Shown one piece after another: positions 24,352 through 35,920 of a DNA stretch of 64,000 bases. Position 1 is the stretch's first letter. Each line of letters begins with the position of its first letter. The DNA comes from Chlorops oryzae (lineage: Eukaryota; Arthropoda; Insecta; Diptera; Chloropidae): contig CM035806.1 in NCBI GenBank assembly GCA_020466095.1, forward strand, positions 37,723,559 through 37,787,558, written 5' to 3'. Position numbers and translations under genes: made by a program. The notes under the pieces were generated by a model. That model was not told where the DNA came from. It was given only the letters and a program-made list of their open reading frames with translations, and did no database searches.

Positions 24352-24817
24352 CAGTGCCGGCCACGTCCAAGAGGTAGGGATGGGTCATTTTGGAGATTTT
24401 CCAGCTCATCTTGAGCTTTTTTAAATTGAAAATTTAAATTGCAGAGCAGAAAATTATTCTACAAATCATTGAAGTGCTGAATTTATATATATTATATGAT
24501 AAAAATAACTGAATGTTAAGAAAAACGATGAAAAAAATTCCTGGAGTATAAAAACTTCATTTTTTTCTAAGTTTATCAAAGCTGAAAAAATTCAAGTTCT
24601 CATATAGCTTCATCCGACGCAGCTCCGTCCCCATCATATAGAACTATAGCTGCAACTTCGGCCAAAAGGTATTACATGGTTGACCACAGCTGAACTTTTT
24701 CACCAAATAATGCAATAACGCGCCGAAATTTGGCCAAACTTGCAGCTATAGTTCTATATGTTTTGTACTCAACTCTGTACTCTGTTTGCTTCTAGCTTGC
24801 TTCCGTTGCCGGCACTG
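24352..24817. mobile_element. hAT MITE in intron 1 of the zinc-finger gene
   Basis: The ends CAGTGCCGGC and GCCGGCACTG have GTCTTAAC on both sides (24344-24351 and 24818-24825). It is 466 bp and non-coding. TATAGTTCTATATG words and AACTATAGCTGCAA occur in the interior. Confidence 0.92.
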
Positions 24818-25288
24818 GTCTTAACCGAACCTAGCTTGCACTTTATATTTTAAATTTCAAATCTCATTTCTTACCATCGTGGCACCGCATATGAGATGTT
24901 AGTTGATATTTATAAGAAAAAGAAATTCCGCATATACATTTATGCATAATGTGCCGGCGAAAATTGCATTTTGCAATGTTTTTGCCGCAGCGAGTGCATA
25001 TTTCATGGTCCATTTTGTTATATATGAATAAAAATTTTTTGGGTATTAATTTGTTTTTAAATGATGATGATCGGCAGTTAATTTAATTTAATGGATTTAA
25101 TGCGTTTTTCAATCTTGTAACGTTATTACGTAGGTCATAGTATAAAAAACCACACTGCTTCACTGAATTCCTAAGCGCAACTGACAAACTCCATTTTGAA
25201 AAATAGCGCTACAAAGCTTCAGAAAATAAATATCGATATTGAACGATATATATCGGCACGCATCCAAGAGGCCATTTACACGTTCAGT

Positions 25289-25390
25289 CTGAAGTCAGAC
25301 ATACCTAAAACATGTTCGCCTCCTGCGTCTCTGGCCGACGAACTAAATGTTCCGGAACATGTTTCAAGTATGTCTGACTTCGGACTAACA
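25289..25390. repeat. imperfect hairpin
   Basis: GTCTGAAGTCAGACATACCT and GTATGTCTGACTTCGGAC form arms of about 31 bases with a few mismatches around a 40-base loop. It overlaps an open frame of 106 codons (25196-25516) with no motif, which I do not call a gene. Confidence 0.7.
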
Positions 25391-25807
25391 AGACACTCCG
25401 AGCAATGCACTTATAGCATTGAACGAAGCGACGGTCAAAACACCAAACGCAAGTCAACGGCACTAAACATATGTAATGCACGAGCCGATACAAACGGCAC
25501 TTACGCAATGTTATGACAGAATTTCAATACCGAACCAATTGTGCATAGCTCACAATTGGTCATTTGACACTTCTCAGATCTCAGCCAAATTCTGTGCGGC
25601 CTTTCCCCTCTTTTGAATCAGCATTTATAAATACATAAAATATATACATAACATTTCTATATACATAACATTTCTCCTCTCTTAGAATAAGTATAAAAGA
25701 AAGTAGATTGTTTAAGTAAACGACACTTGGAGTTTCAACATCAAAAAGGTTTGGACGACTGATTCTGGCTTCGGCTGAATACGGTCCTACCTAATAATAA
25801 AAGATAC

Positions 25808-26215
25808 ACTGAGAAAAAAATCAACCAGAAAACTAGTTAAATCAAAAGGAAAAACATACAAAATGGCTTCAACAAGGAATATTTTTAATTTTAACAATTT
25901 TTCTTGTTGAAAAAATTAAAAATTTTCCTTTTGAATCAACCATATTTCAGGTTGAATTGAAATGATAATTTTCAAAAATGGATTTAAATTTAAATTGTTG
26001 AACCAACCACGGACATAGTTGAAATGACAAGATATTTTTTAAAAATATTCAAAAAAAAATACCTATACAAGAAGAAATTTCAAAAAAAATTTAATTAACG
26101 TTCAAAGCAAATGGCCATAGAGCACTCTGCTGAACAGCACCCAAAAAATAGCCATCGGATGGACTTCATCCGATTTCGTCACTCCGTTTTGGTGACTGCT
26201 TTCGCAATGCGCATT
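25808..26215. mobile_element. inverted second copy of the 17.5-17.9 kb repeat
   Basis: Begins CACTGAGAAAAAAATCAACC and matches 17505-17910 in reverse complement almost throughout, ending near GGTGACTGCTTTCGCAATGC. Confidence 0.85.
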
Positions 26216-27218
26216 TTTGACAAGCACAGCTTTTTCGTTCCGTTTTGAACCTTGCATATAATGCGCTCACTTCGATTTTACTGAGGGAAAATTGTTGGGT
26301 ACGCATGTTCAATGCTTTGTACCTCCTAAACTAATAGAGATCCCATTTTCAAACTTACATGATATATTCTTAACACCTGCAGCTAAAATTCGAAAAAAAA
26401 AAAAAAAAATCAAAAAGGTCCAAGTGGTTGTAATTGTGCTTTAACTGTAAGTACTGTGCTATTTTAAGCACTGGTTAAGCACTGCGAGAGGTTCGAAAAA
26501 CATTTATTGCATAGAAACTACAGCTGATCGGTGAAATTTTTTTTTAGATTCATAAAAAGAGATATTGAGTGCAATTTATTAAAAATAAATGAATAAAATT
26601 TGTTATGCAGAAGAGCTGCAAATTTTGATATGTATTTTTTAAAGCTTCGTAGAAAGTAGGAAAAAAATTTGTTGTTGTTTTTGTAATTTTATTTTCAAAA
26701 AATAACCTTCTCCCAACTTGGATGCAAAATTATATTCAGTTGCATCAAACACTTTCCACGCAACAACAGTTTTAAAATATAGGAATTTACATTTTTAATA
26801 GAAAAATGAAAAGTTTTATTGCCAAAAAAGTACTGTTACAACTAATTTTTTTTTAAATCCTCTTTCAAAATTCTATTTGGTTATAAATACAACTAATATA
26901 AAATATTAAAACATAATTTCATCACTACTTTGAAAAAAGGGTGCTCACTTGACGTGGCTTGACTCTTTATAATATGCAAATGGCATTATAACATGGCGAT
27001 CCAAATGGACTTATAACACATTCGATATTGCGAACTAATTATTGCATTCGCTCTTTTGCTATACCAAGTGATCTCGGACAGGTTCTTCTCTTCAACATAA
27101 TAAAAAAAAAATGAAAAAATATAAAAATAAAAAAAAATACAAAATAAAAAAATTAAGAAAACGGGGAAAATCTTCCCCACGAAATTGCTAAATTACTGCT
27201 CAGCAGTCAAAAAGTAAT
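26216..27218. other. no gene supported
   Basis: AT-rich sequence with poly-A/T runs. No exon or repeat boundary was recognised. Confidence 0.4.
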
Positions 27219-27383
27219 TTATTGTAAGCTGACTATAAAGATCGAATAATTTGATAATTTACGCTGAAACTTATACGGAACATCCGTATCCATATAATCA
27301 TCAATACGCGTCGAACGAGATTCTCTCGGCAGCTTCGGAATCCATTTAAGCACTTTGCATCTTTGGGGCAGCTTCTTTCGCAT
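27219..27383 (-). CDS. short coding-like frame, unknown
   Basis: 54 codons from an ATG at 27383 to TAA at 27219-27221. The translation is basic and has normal composition (start MRKKLPQRCKVLKWIPKLPR, later IDDYMDTDVPYKFQRKL). CCATCTAG just upstream (about 27399) could act as a splice acceptor, making this the last exon of a longer protein. No family was recognised. It could be a degraded relic. Confidence 0.25.
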   Translation of the reverse strand: MRKKLPQRCKVLKWIPKLPRESRSTRIDDYMDTDVPYKFQRKLSNYSIFIVSLQ

Positions 27384-27502
27384 GTTGAGGGTAGCCACTT
27401 GCTAGATGGCTGGTAGCACGCCACAGCAACTCCGTACCCATATCTACATGACATTGATTCCACCTGCGAATATTTCATCGGAAGAAGGCGGCAGACAACG
27501 AC

Positions 27503-27720
27503 TTGTTAATTGTTGGCTTTGTCCACTGCAACGTTCATTTCATAACCCATATCAGTGCATGAAAGATCACAGCCAGCACTGTGCAATAAGCCATTCAGCT
27601 GTAACGCCAAAGTCCCAGTAGGAATTTTAATGGCCCGTGTCAATTCCATGCAATTCAATTCAATTTTGGAGCCAACGAACCATTCGAGGTGGTCGAACGG
27701 AATGTGTTCCAGGTTTCCAG
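27503..27720 (-). other. second coding-like stretch, unknown
   Basis: One - strand frame here has ordinary amino-acid composition and few rare residues (contains LEHIPFDHLEWFVG and a run of spaced cysteines), then stops at TAA. With the neighbouring frame at 27219-27383 it may be a decayed gene. The evidence is weak. Confidence 0.2.
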
Positions 27721-27839
27721 AAACTAAAAATTGTGAGAAGCCTACCAAACAAAAAAATCCACCTTCAATTAACGACAACAATAACAGGCCACCCTTTCCG
27801 TCCTCCCCTTCGTCAACAGGTCTGATGATATGTCATTGA

Positions 27840-29468
27840 TGTGCATATTTCCGGTTACAGCTTTGCATGGAGGACATGCTCTTGTCGACATATTTTTGAT
27901 TACATCAAACACGCGGAACACAATGTTCTCCATCGACTTTCGGTGTTAAGCCGTGAAGAAATAATATCCATCTTTAATCGAATATGCTAACGAACTCATA
28001 GGGAGCATCGACGATTTTGAATTGCTTAATGTTCAGGGAGCGAGAAGAGAATCAACTGAACCAGTTTATTAACACTTTTTACAATTTATAAATGCATTAA
28101 AATCTCATTCAACGACGTTTTTATAGCTACCTTTTTTTTTTTGTCCCGTGACGTAATACAAAAAAAAAAAAAAAAGAATCTATTTGTAACAGAACCCCCG
28201 GAAAGAACATGCTATGAAGAAAAGGAGCTGCAATGGAGTTGTTCTTGCTGAAGCGTGTTAAAAGACATGACCGTAAAATTGATACCGAAATGAGTTAATT
28301 TATTCCCCCTAGATCCTCCAGCTTCGGACGCGGACGCGTACGCCGACAGCTCATGCTCGGGCCATAAATTCATTAGGAAGGAGCATTGATTTTAAAAAAT
28401 GCCCCGAAGTAAGTGAATTAAGAACAAAGCAAATTGCTGTTCCACAGCCTTCACTGATCGATGCTCGTAAAATTTTATGCCTCCTAAATGAAGCAACGTA
28501 ACTGTTGGTAATCATCATGTATGCACTCGTATCTATGTATGAAAAAAACAAGATCACGCCTGATTTTAGACGTGTTACGTCACTGCAGCGATATGCGATC
28601 GGGAAGCATGGACAATGTGTGTGTGTATGTGTGTGTAATAATCTCGCTGCATTAATGAGAGACTGCAGTTCTGCAAATTTTGTGTCCATGAAATTATTTA
28701 AGATGTAACAGTGTTGCATCGATTTCTATTTAAGAACTACCATTTTTTTTTTTTCATTGGTCATGCAAAAACATTTGTAAGCGGGCGTTTATCCTCAAGC
28801 CCGCAGAGGAGAAATGTTTTTTTTTTTGTTTTCCTCAAAGCGATTATAGAGTGCTAGCTGAACTGCGATGTCGACCTTCTTCAGAGCTGTAGGCCCCTTT
28901 GGACTAGCCCGAATCCGAGGGGAATTCTAACCTCCACGTCCTTTCTACACTATACAGACCTAGGTAGGTGCTAAGAAGGCATTGGTTTGCTGGCTCCCAA
29001 ATTATCTTCATAATTACAAACAATACCCACTGTGGGATCTAGCGTATCAAACCTGCGATCAAGCAGCAGTGTTGCATGAAGTCCTATAGTTTCATAAATA
29101 CCTTATCTGCCTTTGGGTCCTATATTATCATATGTTTGAGTCTGTTTGGGCCGCGATCGAGGCGAATTTTTGAGTATAAAAGAAAAGAAGGGGAATTAGC
29201 TGAATTCCCTCAGACCGTAACCTGTGGATAATCACGACAACAATACGGGTCCAACGCCAGAGAAATTCCTGATGGTTCGATTTTACCGTAGAGTTTATAT
29301 TTTTATTGTTTTTCTGGTTTGTACAATTAATCGATAGAAGAAAGCTTTATGTTGCCGAATATATTCGGTTTAACAATTGGTTGCAAAAATTTATAAGTAT
29401 AATAAAAAAGGAAACTTCACACTTGAAGATGAAAATAAAACAGTATTATATAAGTTGAGTATTGTATC
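27840..29468. other. no host gene supported; probable 5' part of the LINE from about 28.8 kb
   Basis: The GC content rises from about 28780 and the text leads without a visible boundary into reverse-transcriptase frames. A TG run lies at 28618-28637. I could not find the 5' end of the element. Confidence 0.35.
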
Positions 29469-31230
29469 ATGTCGGTCTTGAACCTCGTATTCGAAAGGAA
29501 CGTTCCTCTGCGTATAAAGTATGTTCGCAATACTGCGTGCCCATGGTACACACTGGAGGTGCGCAGATGGATACAGGAACGAAATAAACGGCACAATAAA
29601 TGGAAACGTACACCGTCATTGTTGAATTGGAATAAATACAGGAACACTCCGAACACGGTGGTATCGTTAGTTCGAACTGCAAAATGTAGGTATTTGCTTG
29701 CTACACTCGATGTGTCATTGCCCCCTGCTAAATTATGCTCTAATATCCGAAATATGGGTTTATGTAAGAAAATTACTTCCCAATGCAACCCAGACCCGAA
29801 CGTGTTAAACGCACACTTCTTGTCTACTACACACTGTGCTCCCTCGGTTGGTGTTGATGGCATATCCATTAAATTTATTAAGATAATACTTCCCCTCGTA
29901 ATTAGTCCCATAACGCACTTAATTAATCACTGCCTCACAACGTCAACATTTCGAAATCAATGGAAAATTGCTATAGTCAACCCGATAGCTAAAAAAGGAT
30001 CAGCTGTTGCTCCCTCGGATTTTAGGCCGATTAGCATCCTACCAAGTCTGTCGAAACGAAAGTCCTTGAAAAGATAATGGCCGAGCAAATTTCAACTTCA
30101 GTGTCTCAGCAACAATGTTGATATCGTGCTATGTATCTTAGTGGGCGATATCAAAGGGTCAGAGTTGGAAATGCTTATTCGAACTATCTCTTGGTGTCAT
30201 CCGGTGTCCCTCAAGGATCAATCTTGGGCCCTTTGCTTTTTTCTATGTTCATTAATGACATCTATGCAAAATGTAAATATGCCAACATATTCATGCCTAT
30301 GCGGATGATGTGCAACTTTATCTTTCTCGACCTGTGGACTTGATAGAAGATTTAACTTTCCGGATTAATGAGGACCTGAGACATATCGCTGTTTGGGCTG
30401 ATGAAAACCTTTTGAAACTTAATGCGTCAATGTCATATGTACTTGGCATTGCAAAACATCAATTTGCTTTTGGTAACTTGGCCCCCGTATATGTGGGTGA
30501 CTCGCAACTAAAATTGGTCAACCGTGTAGTGAACCTTGGATACCACATCAACTCTGATTTATCGTGTGTTAGCCACACTAATCATATAGTAGGTCGCATA
30601 TATTTAACTCTTCGCAATCTAAGAAGATTTTCAACTGCTACTCCAATTGGTACACGAGTTAAATTGGTGAAACAGTTGGTATTGCCTCTCATCTGCTACT
30701 CTCAGAATGTCTATTGATTGGTGCAACCGAATCCTACATTGCAGTCTAAAAAATTTTACTTTAGCCAACAATTGAATTTTTTTGTTCAAATTGCTGAAGA
30801 TATTCACCCCTGGTTATCTCTATTCCAAGCTTCGTCAATCTCGGTCAGTACGTAATAAAAACCTCATTTGACCAAAGTTTGAATACCTCAACTCGTCTCG
30901 ACTGTTTTTTGTCAATACCATTAGGCAGTGGAACTCCCTACCACGAACTGTTAAGTGTCTTGAGGGAGTGATGAATTTTAAGCGCGCTATCTTTGAATAT
31001 TTTTCAAACTTGTAAATGGCATTAGTTGAAAAGAGACAACTCTTCTTTCTCCATAGCATTAAGTTCTCTTTTTTGTATAACTTTTTTTTTTTTTTATAAT
31101 CGCTTTAAAAAATAATTATTTATAAAGTTTGAACTTTTTCCTTATTTCGTTTGCACGATAAAAAAAACATGCGTCTTATTGTACATTATTTAGCAGAATA
31201 TTGAAATAAATTGAAATTGAAATTGAATGG
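29469..31230 (+). pseudogene. non-LTR retrotransposon reverse transcriptase, decayed
   Basis: The first frame (29469-30077) ends with DFRPISILPSLSK, the RT fingers motif. The next frame (to 30343) has SGVPQGSILGPLLFSMFIND. The catalytic YADD appears in the third frame at about 30297, as HAYADDVQLYLS, followed by the thumb motif WADENLLKLN. At least three frame breaks separate them. The 3' end (about 31200-31230) has ATTGAA-type tandem units, a common LINE tail. The motifs point to the jockey/I group. A poly-T stretch near 31081 lies in the 3' region. It is dead. Confidence 0.9.
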
Positions 31231-31651
31231 AATTTGAAAGCTGCTCATTTCCTTTTTTTGACAGCTAATAGAGAAAAAAGGTAGTATCAGTCTGGCTCTT
31301 CAGGTTCGTCTCGCCAGGGATGCATTTCGCGCGAAAAGTCTCCAATCAACTTTCAAACGCTTCTCTTGACATCGGACAAAATTCATCATTGCTCTCGTTA
31401 GAACTTACATGGGCGTCTATTCAGTCCAGGCCCATTGAGAAAAATAAGGGGTCCCGCTCGTTTTCCTTCCTACACTCAAAAAATTCCGTCGTAGAATCTA
31501 TTATATCCGCAATTGATATAGGTCCAACTGCAAGATATCATAGATTCTACGACCGCTTTGCAGTAGTTTCTAAGATGAGGAATGTCATTGATTTCAACGA
31601 TATATTATATAACGTAGATTTAACGATATTCCATCTTAGGAACTATGATGT

Positions 31652-31765
31652 TATTTCATAGGAACTACGATTTCAAATCATAGGAACTACGATATCAAAT
31701 CATAGGAACTACGATATCAAATCGTAGGAACTACGATATCAAATCGTAGGAACTACGGTTTCAAA
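31652..31765. repeat. 22-bp tandem repeat
   Basis: About five copies of a unit with the inner palindrome CGTAGGAACTACG. Confidence 0.9.
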
Positions 31766-32051
31766 TCTTGAAGTACATTTCGATAACTTCTTAATTTTGA
31801 TATGAATTCTTGTCGGCGGGTTCGATCCCTGCTGCAGCGAGCGTTTTTTTTTTTTTTTTTTGAAAAGTAGATAATTTAACATTTACATTATTTAAAATAC
31901 TGAGAAATAAAAGATTTTACCAAAATTTGTATGCTTAAAAAATTAAAAAAAAAGATTCTATAGAAATTTCTTGAAAGATCTTGTGCGTGACGTTTTGGAT
32001 GGCGCAATGAAAGCAACTCTATTTATTTGGTTGGCAACTTACTTTCTGTTT

Positions 32052-32303
32052 GTGGCTCTGGGATAGCGTAGGGGATGCGTGCTATGCTCTTGATCCCAGG
32101 GTCCGAGGTTCGATTCCCGGCAAAGGCGAAACGGAGTGTAATGTTCCAAGCCTAGCACTGGTTTTTCAAAAATCGCATGTTAGGGGCACACTACATAAAA
32201 AGACAATACACTCACACAAACACAAAAAAACACCCCCGTGGTATCACAATGGGCCGATTAACGGCCTAAGTGGCAGCCACTTCAACCTACCTACCTACCT
32301 ACC
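32052..32303 (+). mobile_element. tRNA-derived SINE with target duplication
   Basis: The head GTGGCTCTGGGATAGCGTAG contains an A box, and GAGGTTCGATTCCCGG is a B box. The body includes GTTCCAAGCCTAGCAC and ends AACGGCCTAAGTGGC before a (CCTA)n tail. TACTTTCTGTTT flanks both sides (32040-32051 and 32304-32315). A second copy lies at 46081-47720. It is transcribed by pol III in principle and mobilised by LINE machinery. Confidence 0.92.
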
Positions 32304-32391
32304 TACTTTCTGTTTTCCCCGTAATATTGCCTTGAAATTTTTACTTGCCTGTTTTATTCTCCATTTTTCCACAAATTCTTTTCTATTTGAC

Positions 32392-32455
32392 AGGGTTCGA
32401 GAACTCGGACCTTCCAGATTACAAGTCTAGCACACTTCAACTACGCCATCGCGTG
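32392..32455 (-). other. tRNA-like module in element 2
   Basis: The - strand reads TGGCGTAGTTGAAGTGTGC (A-box-like) and, after a plausible anticodon arm, GTCCGAGTTCTCGAACCC (T arm). It is degenerate at the acceptor stem. Confidence 0.5.
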
Positions 32456-32735
32456 ATATGATTTGAGCTTGCTAGTTTTATTATATCAATATAAGTGGGA
32501 AACAGTAGAAACTATTAGATTGACAGTAGAACTTATTGTATTTTACGTAGATTTTATGACATTTCCATTGTAGATTCTATGATATTTAAATCGTAAAATC
32601 TATGATGGACATAATTCTTCCACAGTAGAAACTATTATATTTACAGTAAAACTTTTTGTATTTTACGTAGATTCTATTATATTTTTCTACGTCTTCCTAT
32701 CGTAGAAACAACGATGCAAAATTTTTTCAGTGTAG

Positions 32736-34755
32736 GACCCGTGATACAAACATTGACCAAAAAAGAAAACGAAAAAGGTCACCACTCTCTTACCTGGGAG
32801 TTTGATGTGCCCTTTTCCATAGCCGGATCTCCCGCAACCACTGTGTTTGTAAAGAAGTACCTACGCAATTCAGAGGTTCTTCCAGACGCTGGGGCACGGG
32901 GTTGTTCCCTTCCTACTGCTTTTACTCAACAGGGCTGATTCGGTCAACTAATCGTATATATTTTTGTTATTTCCGTATAAAATCGAAATTTTCCATATCC
33001 ATGCAATTTTATCCGCTAATACCTTTAACCACGCTCCTCACTCCAATTTCCCGGTTAACTTCGCCAACTAGAAAAGAAAACATTTCAGAAGCTCATTCCC
33101 ATTAAAAGCAAATTCGAAAATCAACCTTTCGCCATAGTTACGATTATTTGGCTACTCCTACCGCCAAACCAATCAACATCTTAAATATTCGAAATGCCAC
33201 AAAAATTTTGCCGAAGACAGCGGCTCATGATCTCCGACCTTGCCAAGCAGCAAATCACATATCCGACTACATATAAAAGGCAACAGAAGAATTCCCAAGC
33301 TATAAGATTCCATGGAGACGGAGGAAAACCTCCACACGGCTGCAAAAAGGAATAAAACGAAAAAACATTTTTTTTAAATAAAATAAAAGGAAACATAAAA
33401 GGTGAACTTCGCAAAGTGGCGGCGGCGGCCCACATGTCATTAGTCACCCGTGATGATCTCCGAAGCAACTTAAGCAGGAAATTACCGATGTTCGGCCTGT
33501 GATAAAAATACAAAATAAAAATTAAAATAAAAATAAAAAAGCAACAACGAATTGGCATGTGCTATGCGTTGGTCAAGCGCAAGCGGAAAACTCCAATGAA
33601 TAGTGTAAGCAGCAACAACACAACAACCAAAACAGCAACAGAAACAACAAGAAACCTATGACTAAAGAGTCAAAGTCATTGTCAGGCTTTGACGAAGAAA
33701 TATAACCACGTTGAAGGTGGCATGGACCAATGCAACATAAACATTAACATAAACAATCAAACAAGACAAGCAAAACGTGACTCAAACAACCTATAGCATT
33801 TGCCGTACAACCTCGACTTTCAATTATGGCCTAAAGAGGACGATGCAACTGCAACGGCAACAGCTACAGCAACAGCAACAACAACAGCAACAACAAGTGT
33901 AGGAGTCAAAGCAAGTGCCAGCAATAAAGTTGCTCATCAGTGATAAGACAATGGTGGAGAGGGTAGGACCGCAAGCAAGAAGTTCCGTCGTATTCCCATG
34001 TGCTGTTTTAATCTTTATGTGATTTCTGAGCGATTTATGTTCTTTTGGTTTTGTTCTTTGTTTTGTTCTTTGTTCTTTTTTGTCTTTGTCTTTGTTTTTA
34101 ACATGCTTTATATTGTGTGTTGTATGTTGTATGTTGTATGTTGTATGTTGCTGTTTAAAATAACATCTAAAATTCGATCTAAAACTTACATCACTAAAAT
34201 CAACACCAGCGCCAACTTAAGTTCATCCGCATCGGAGTTCGTGCATCTCTACAACAATTTTGTGCGCCTGATCGATTGAATTTCCGCGACATGAATGCCT
34301 TTAATCGACACGTCTTGTAGTTAATGGTGTGCTTAAGTGATTTGCTTGCTGATTAATTTTCTTTATGGTTGCTGTTGCTCCTTTGAAAAGTTCTCCCGAT
34401 CTCGCGCTCTCTCTCTCTCTCTCTCTCTCTTTCCCTCAGTTGTTTAACTTTCGTCTTGCATACAAGGTGTAACATACACGGCTTGTTAGCTAATTGATGC
34501 ACTTATGGATATTTGTAGTCATTTATTTTACTGGCGCAATGTAAGCGAATGCCTGCCTTACATTGCATGAATGAATAGAGTGACTTCGTTTTAAATTTGA
34601 AATTCTTAAATCGTTATGTAAATGTCCCGCAATTCGCAAGCGGCGTAGCGCATCGAATTCTTTAGAAAAATAACGTCTCAGTTCTGATTCTCTAGGTCGG
34701 TCTTTTCACTTTTAAGGAAATTGTGGCTATGTATAAGATTTTTAATACTTTTTTT
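32736..34755. other. no gene supported; CAACAG-rich tract and short repeats
   Basis: A CAA/CAG-rich stretch at about 33600-33660 and 33840-33900, a TTGTATG repeat at 34118-34150 and a CT run at 34407-34432. The A-rich and CAA/CAG text is typical of fly UTR or intronic DNA. Confidence 0.4.
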
Positions 34756-35150
34756 AAGTTAAGTTAAGTTAAGTTAAGTTAAGTTAAGTTAAGTTAAGTT
34801 AAGTAATTAAGTTAACTTAATTAACTTAACTTAACTTAACTTAACTTAACTTAACTTAACTTAACTTAACTTAACTTAACTTAACTTAACTTAACTTAAA
34901 ACTTAACTTAACTTAACTTAACTTAACTTAACTTAACTTAACTTAACTTCTTAACTTAACTTAACTTAACTTAACTTAACTTAACTTAACTTAACTTAAC
35001 TTAACTTAACTTAACTTAACTTAACTTAACTTAACTTAACTTAACTTAACTTAACTTAACTTAACTTAACTTAACTTAACTTAACTTAACTTAACTTAAC
35101 TTAACTTAACTTAACTTAACTTAACTTAACTTAACTTAACTTAACTTACC
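34756..35150. repeat. pentanucleotide array that switches strand
   Basis: (AAGTT)n at 34756-34804 passes through AATTAAGTTAACTTAATTAA into (AACTT)n to about 35150, followed by variants to 35190. The two parts are reverse complements, so the array is one large inverted repeat of unequal arms (about 10 and 65 copies). Confidence 0.95.
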
Positions 35151-35686
35151 TTAACCTATCTTAGCTTATCTTAATTTAAGTTAAGTTTTCGGTTAACTCT
35201 TTAATGTGAAAACCATCAAGAGGTTGGCCGGGTAGTGCTAAATATCTATTTTAGTGCTAGTTAGCGTGATTGATTCGGTTAATCGATCGGTTAACCGTCC
35301 GGTTTTTATCGCACTTTGCGGTTTTTTCTCTAAACTGATATTTCGAATATCGAATAAATCGGTTCTGGTTTTATTTAAACACAGAGTTCATCGAAATCAC
35401 AAATGTATCTAAATAAAAATTATACTTACAATACATAGGTACTAAATGAATTTACTTGCGTATCGCAAATAATTTTGTCGTGCATGAATAAACCAACTTC
35501 ACAAACATAGTTCTATAGCATTTAATATTTTTAGATCGGCATCTTTGTTGTCATAAGGTAAACCCACATTTTTAAGCCCAGTTCTATTTAAATAAACCTC
35601 AAATTTGAATTTCCAACACATTGTATTTGTTCATATACGACAAAATATTTTACGAACAAGGATATATGTATATTTTAAAGTTATAT

Positions 35687-35819
35687 GCCCAATTTTTTGA
35701 CAGAGGCTTAGCCTCGATTTAGTTAAATCTCGGCGTAAAATACAACAAACACACTAGATTTTCGAGTTAAATCGCTTAAAGTTGAGTTTTAAATTTAAGT
35801 CTTTGTCAAAAAATTGGGC
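35687..35819. mobile_element. 133-bp MITE
   Basis: GCCCAATTTTTTGACA and TGTCAAAAAATTGGGC form perfect ends, with further imperfect pairing inward (GAGGCTTA against TTTAAGTC). Flanking duplication is unclear. Confidence 0.8.
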
Positions 35820-35920
35820 GATAGTATTTGAAATGAAATGATGGCTGATTTTAATTTATTTTATATGCTGAATGTGTAATTTTTTTTGGCTATTTTTATC
35901 TTGCAAGTTTTATAAAAAAA

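Larger units (their letters stand above)
20460..25013 (-). pseudogene. multi-C2H2 zinc-finger gene, disrupted
   Basis: Exon 1 is 24875-25013 (ATG at 25013, phase-1 donor GGTAAG). Exon 2 starts at 24236 after TTTTCAG and the junction stays in frame. At least five fingers follow the pattern CxxCxxxFxxxxxLxxHxxxxxH, for example MSCIPCKKVFKYQTNLKQHF and KYCNICREHFKSQSSFEKH, with basic spacing like matrin/U1-type fingers. The frame breaks at an A8 run near 23680-23687 (stop TGA). The C-terminal part is interrupted at 22851 by a hAT-type insertion; across the duplicated 8 bp the frame continues at 20931, breaks again at a second A8 run near 20850-20857, and stops at 20460 within a MITE. Function is unknown; nucleic-acid binding is expected. 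The A8 runs could be sequencing errors, but the insertion is real damage. Confidence 0.75.
31470..32735. mobile_element. large terminal-inverted-repeat element carrying tRNA-like modules (element 2)
   Basis: CTACACTCAAAAAATT at 31470 is matched by AATTTTTTCAGTGTAG ending at 32735. The left arm has about five tandem 22-bp units AAATCGTAGGAACTACGATA at 31652-31765. The right arm has longer units containing TATTTTACGTAGATTCTAT. Inside are a B-box-like GGTTCGATCCC followed by T16 (31812-31858), a second tRNA-like sequence on the - strand (32392-32455) and a SINE insertion (32052-32303). No transposase is seen. Confidence 0.6.

Noticed and set aside
34756..35150. Telomere or internal telomeric repeat
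   Set aside because: The unit is TTAAG/CTTAA, not TTAGG; higher flies lack TTAGG telomeres, and the flanks are ordinary.
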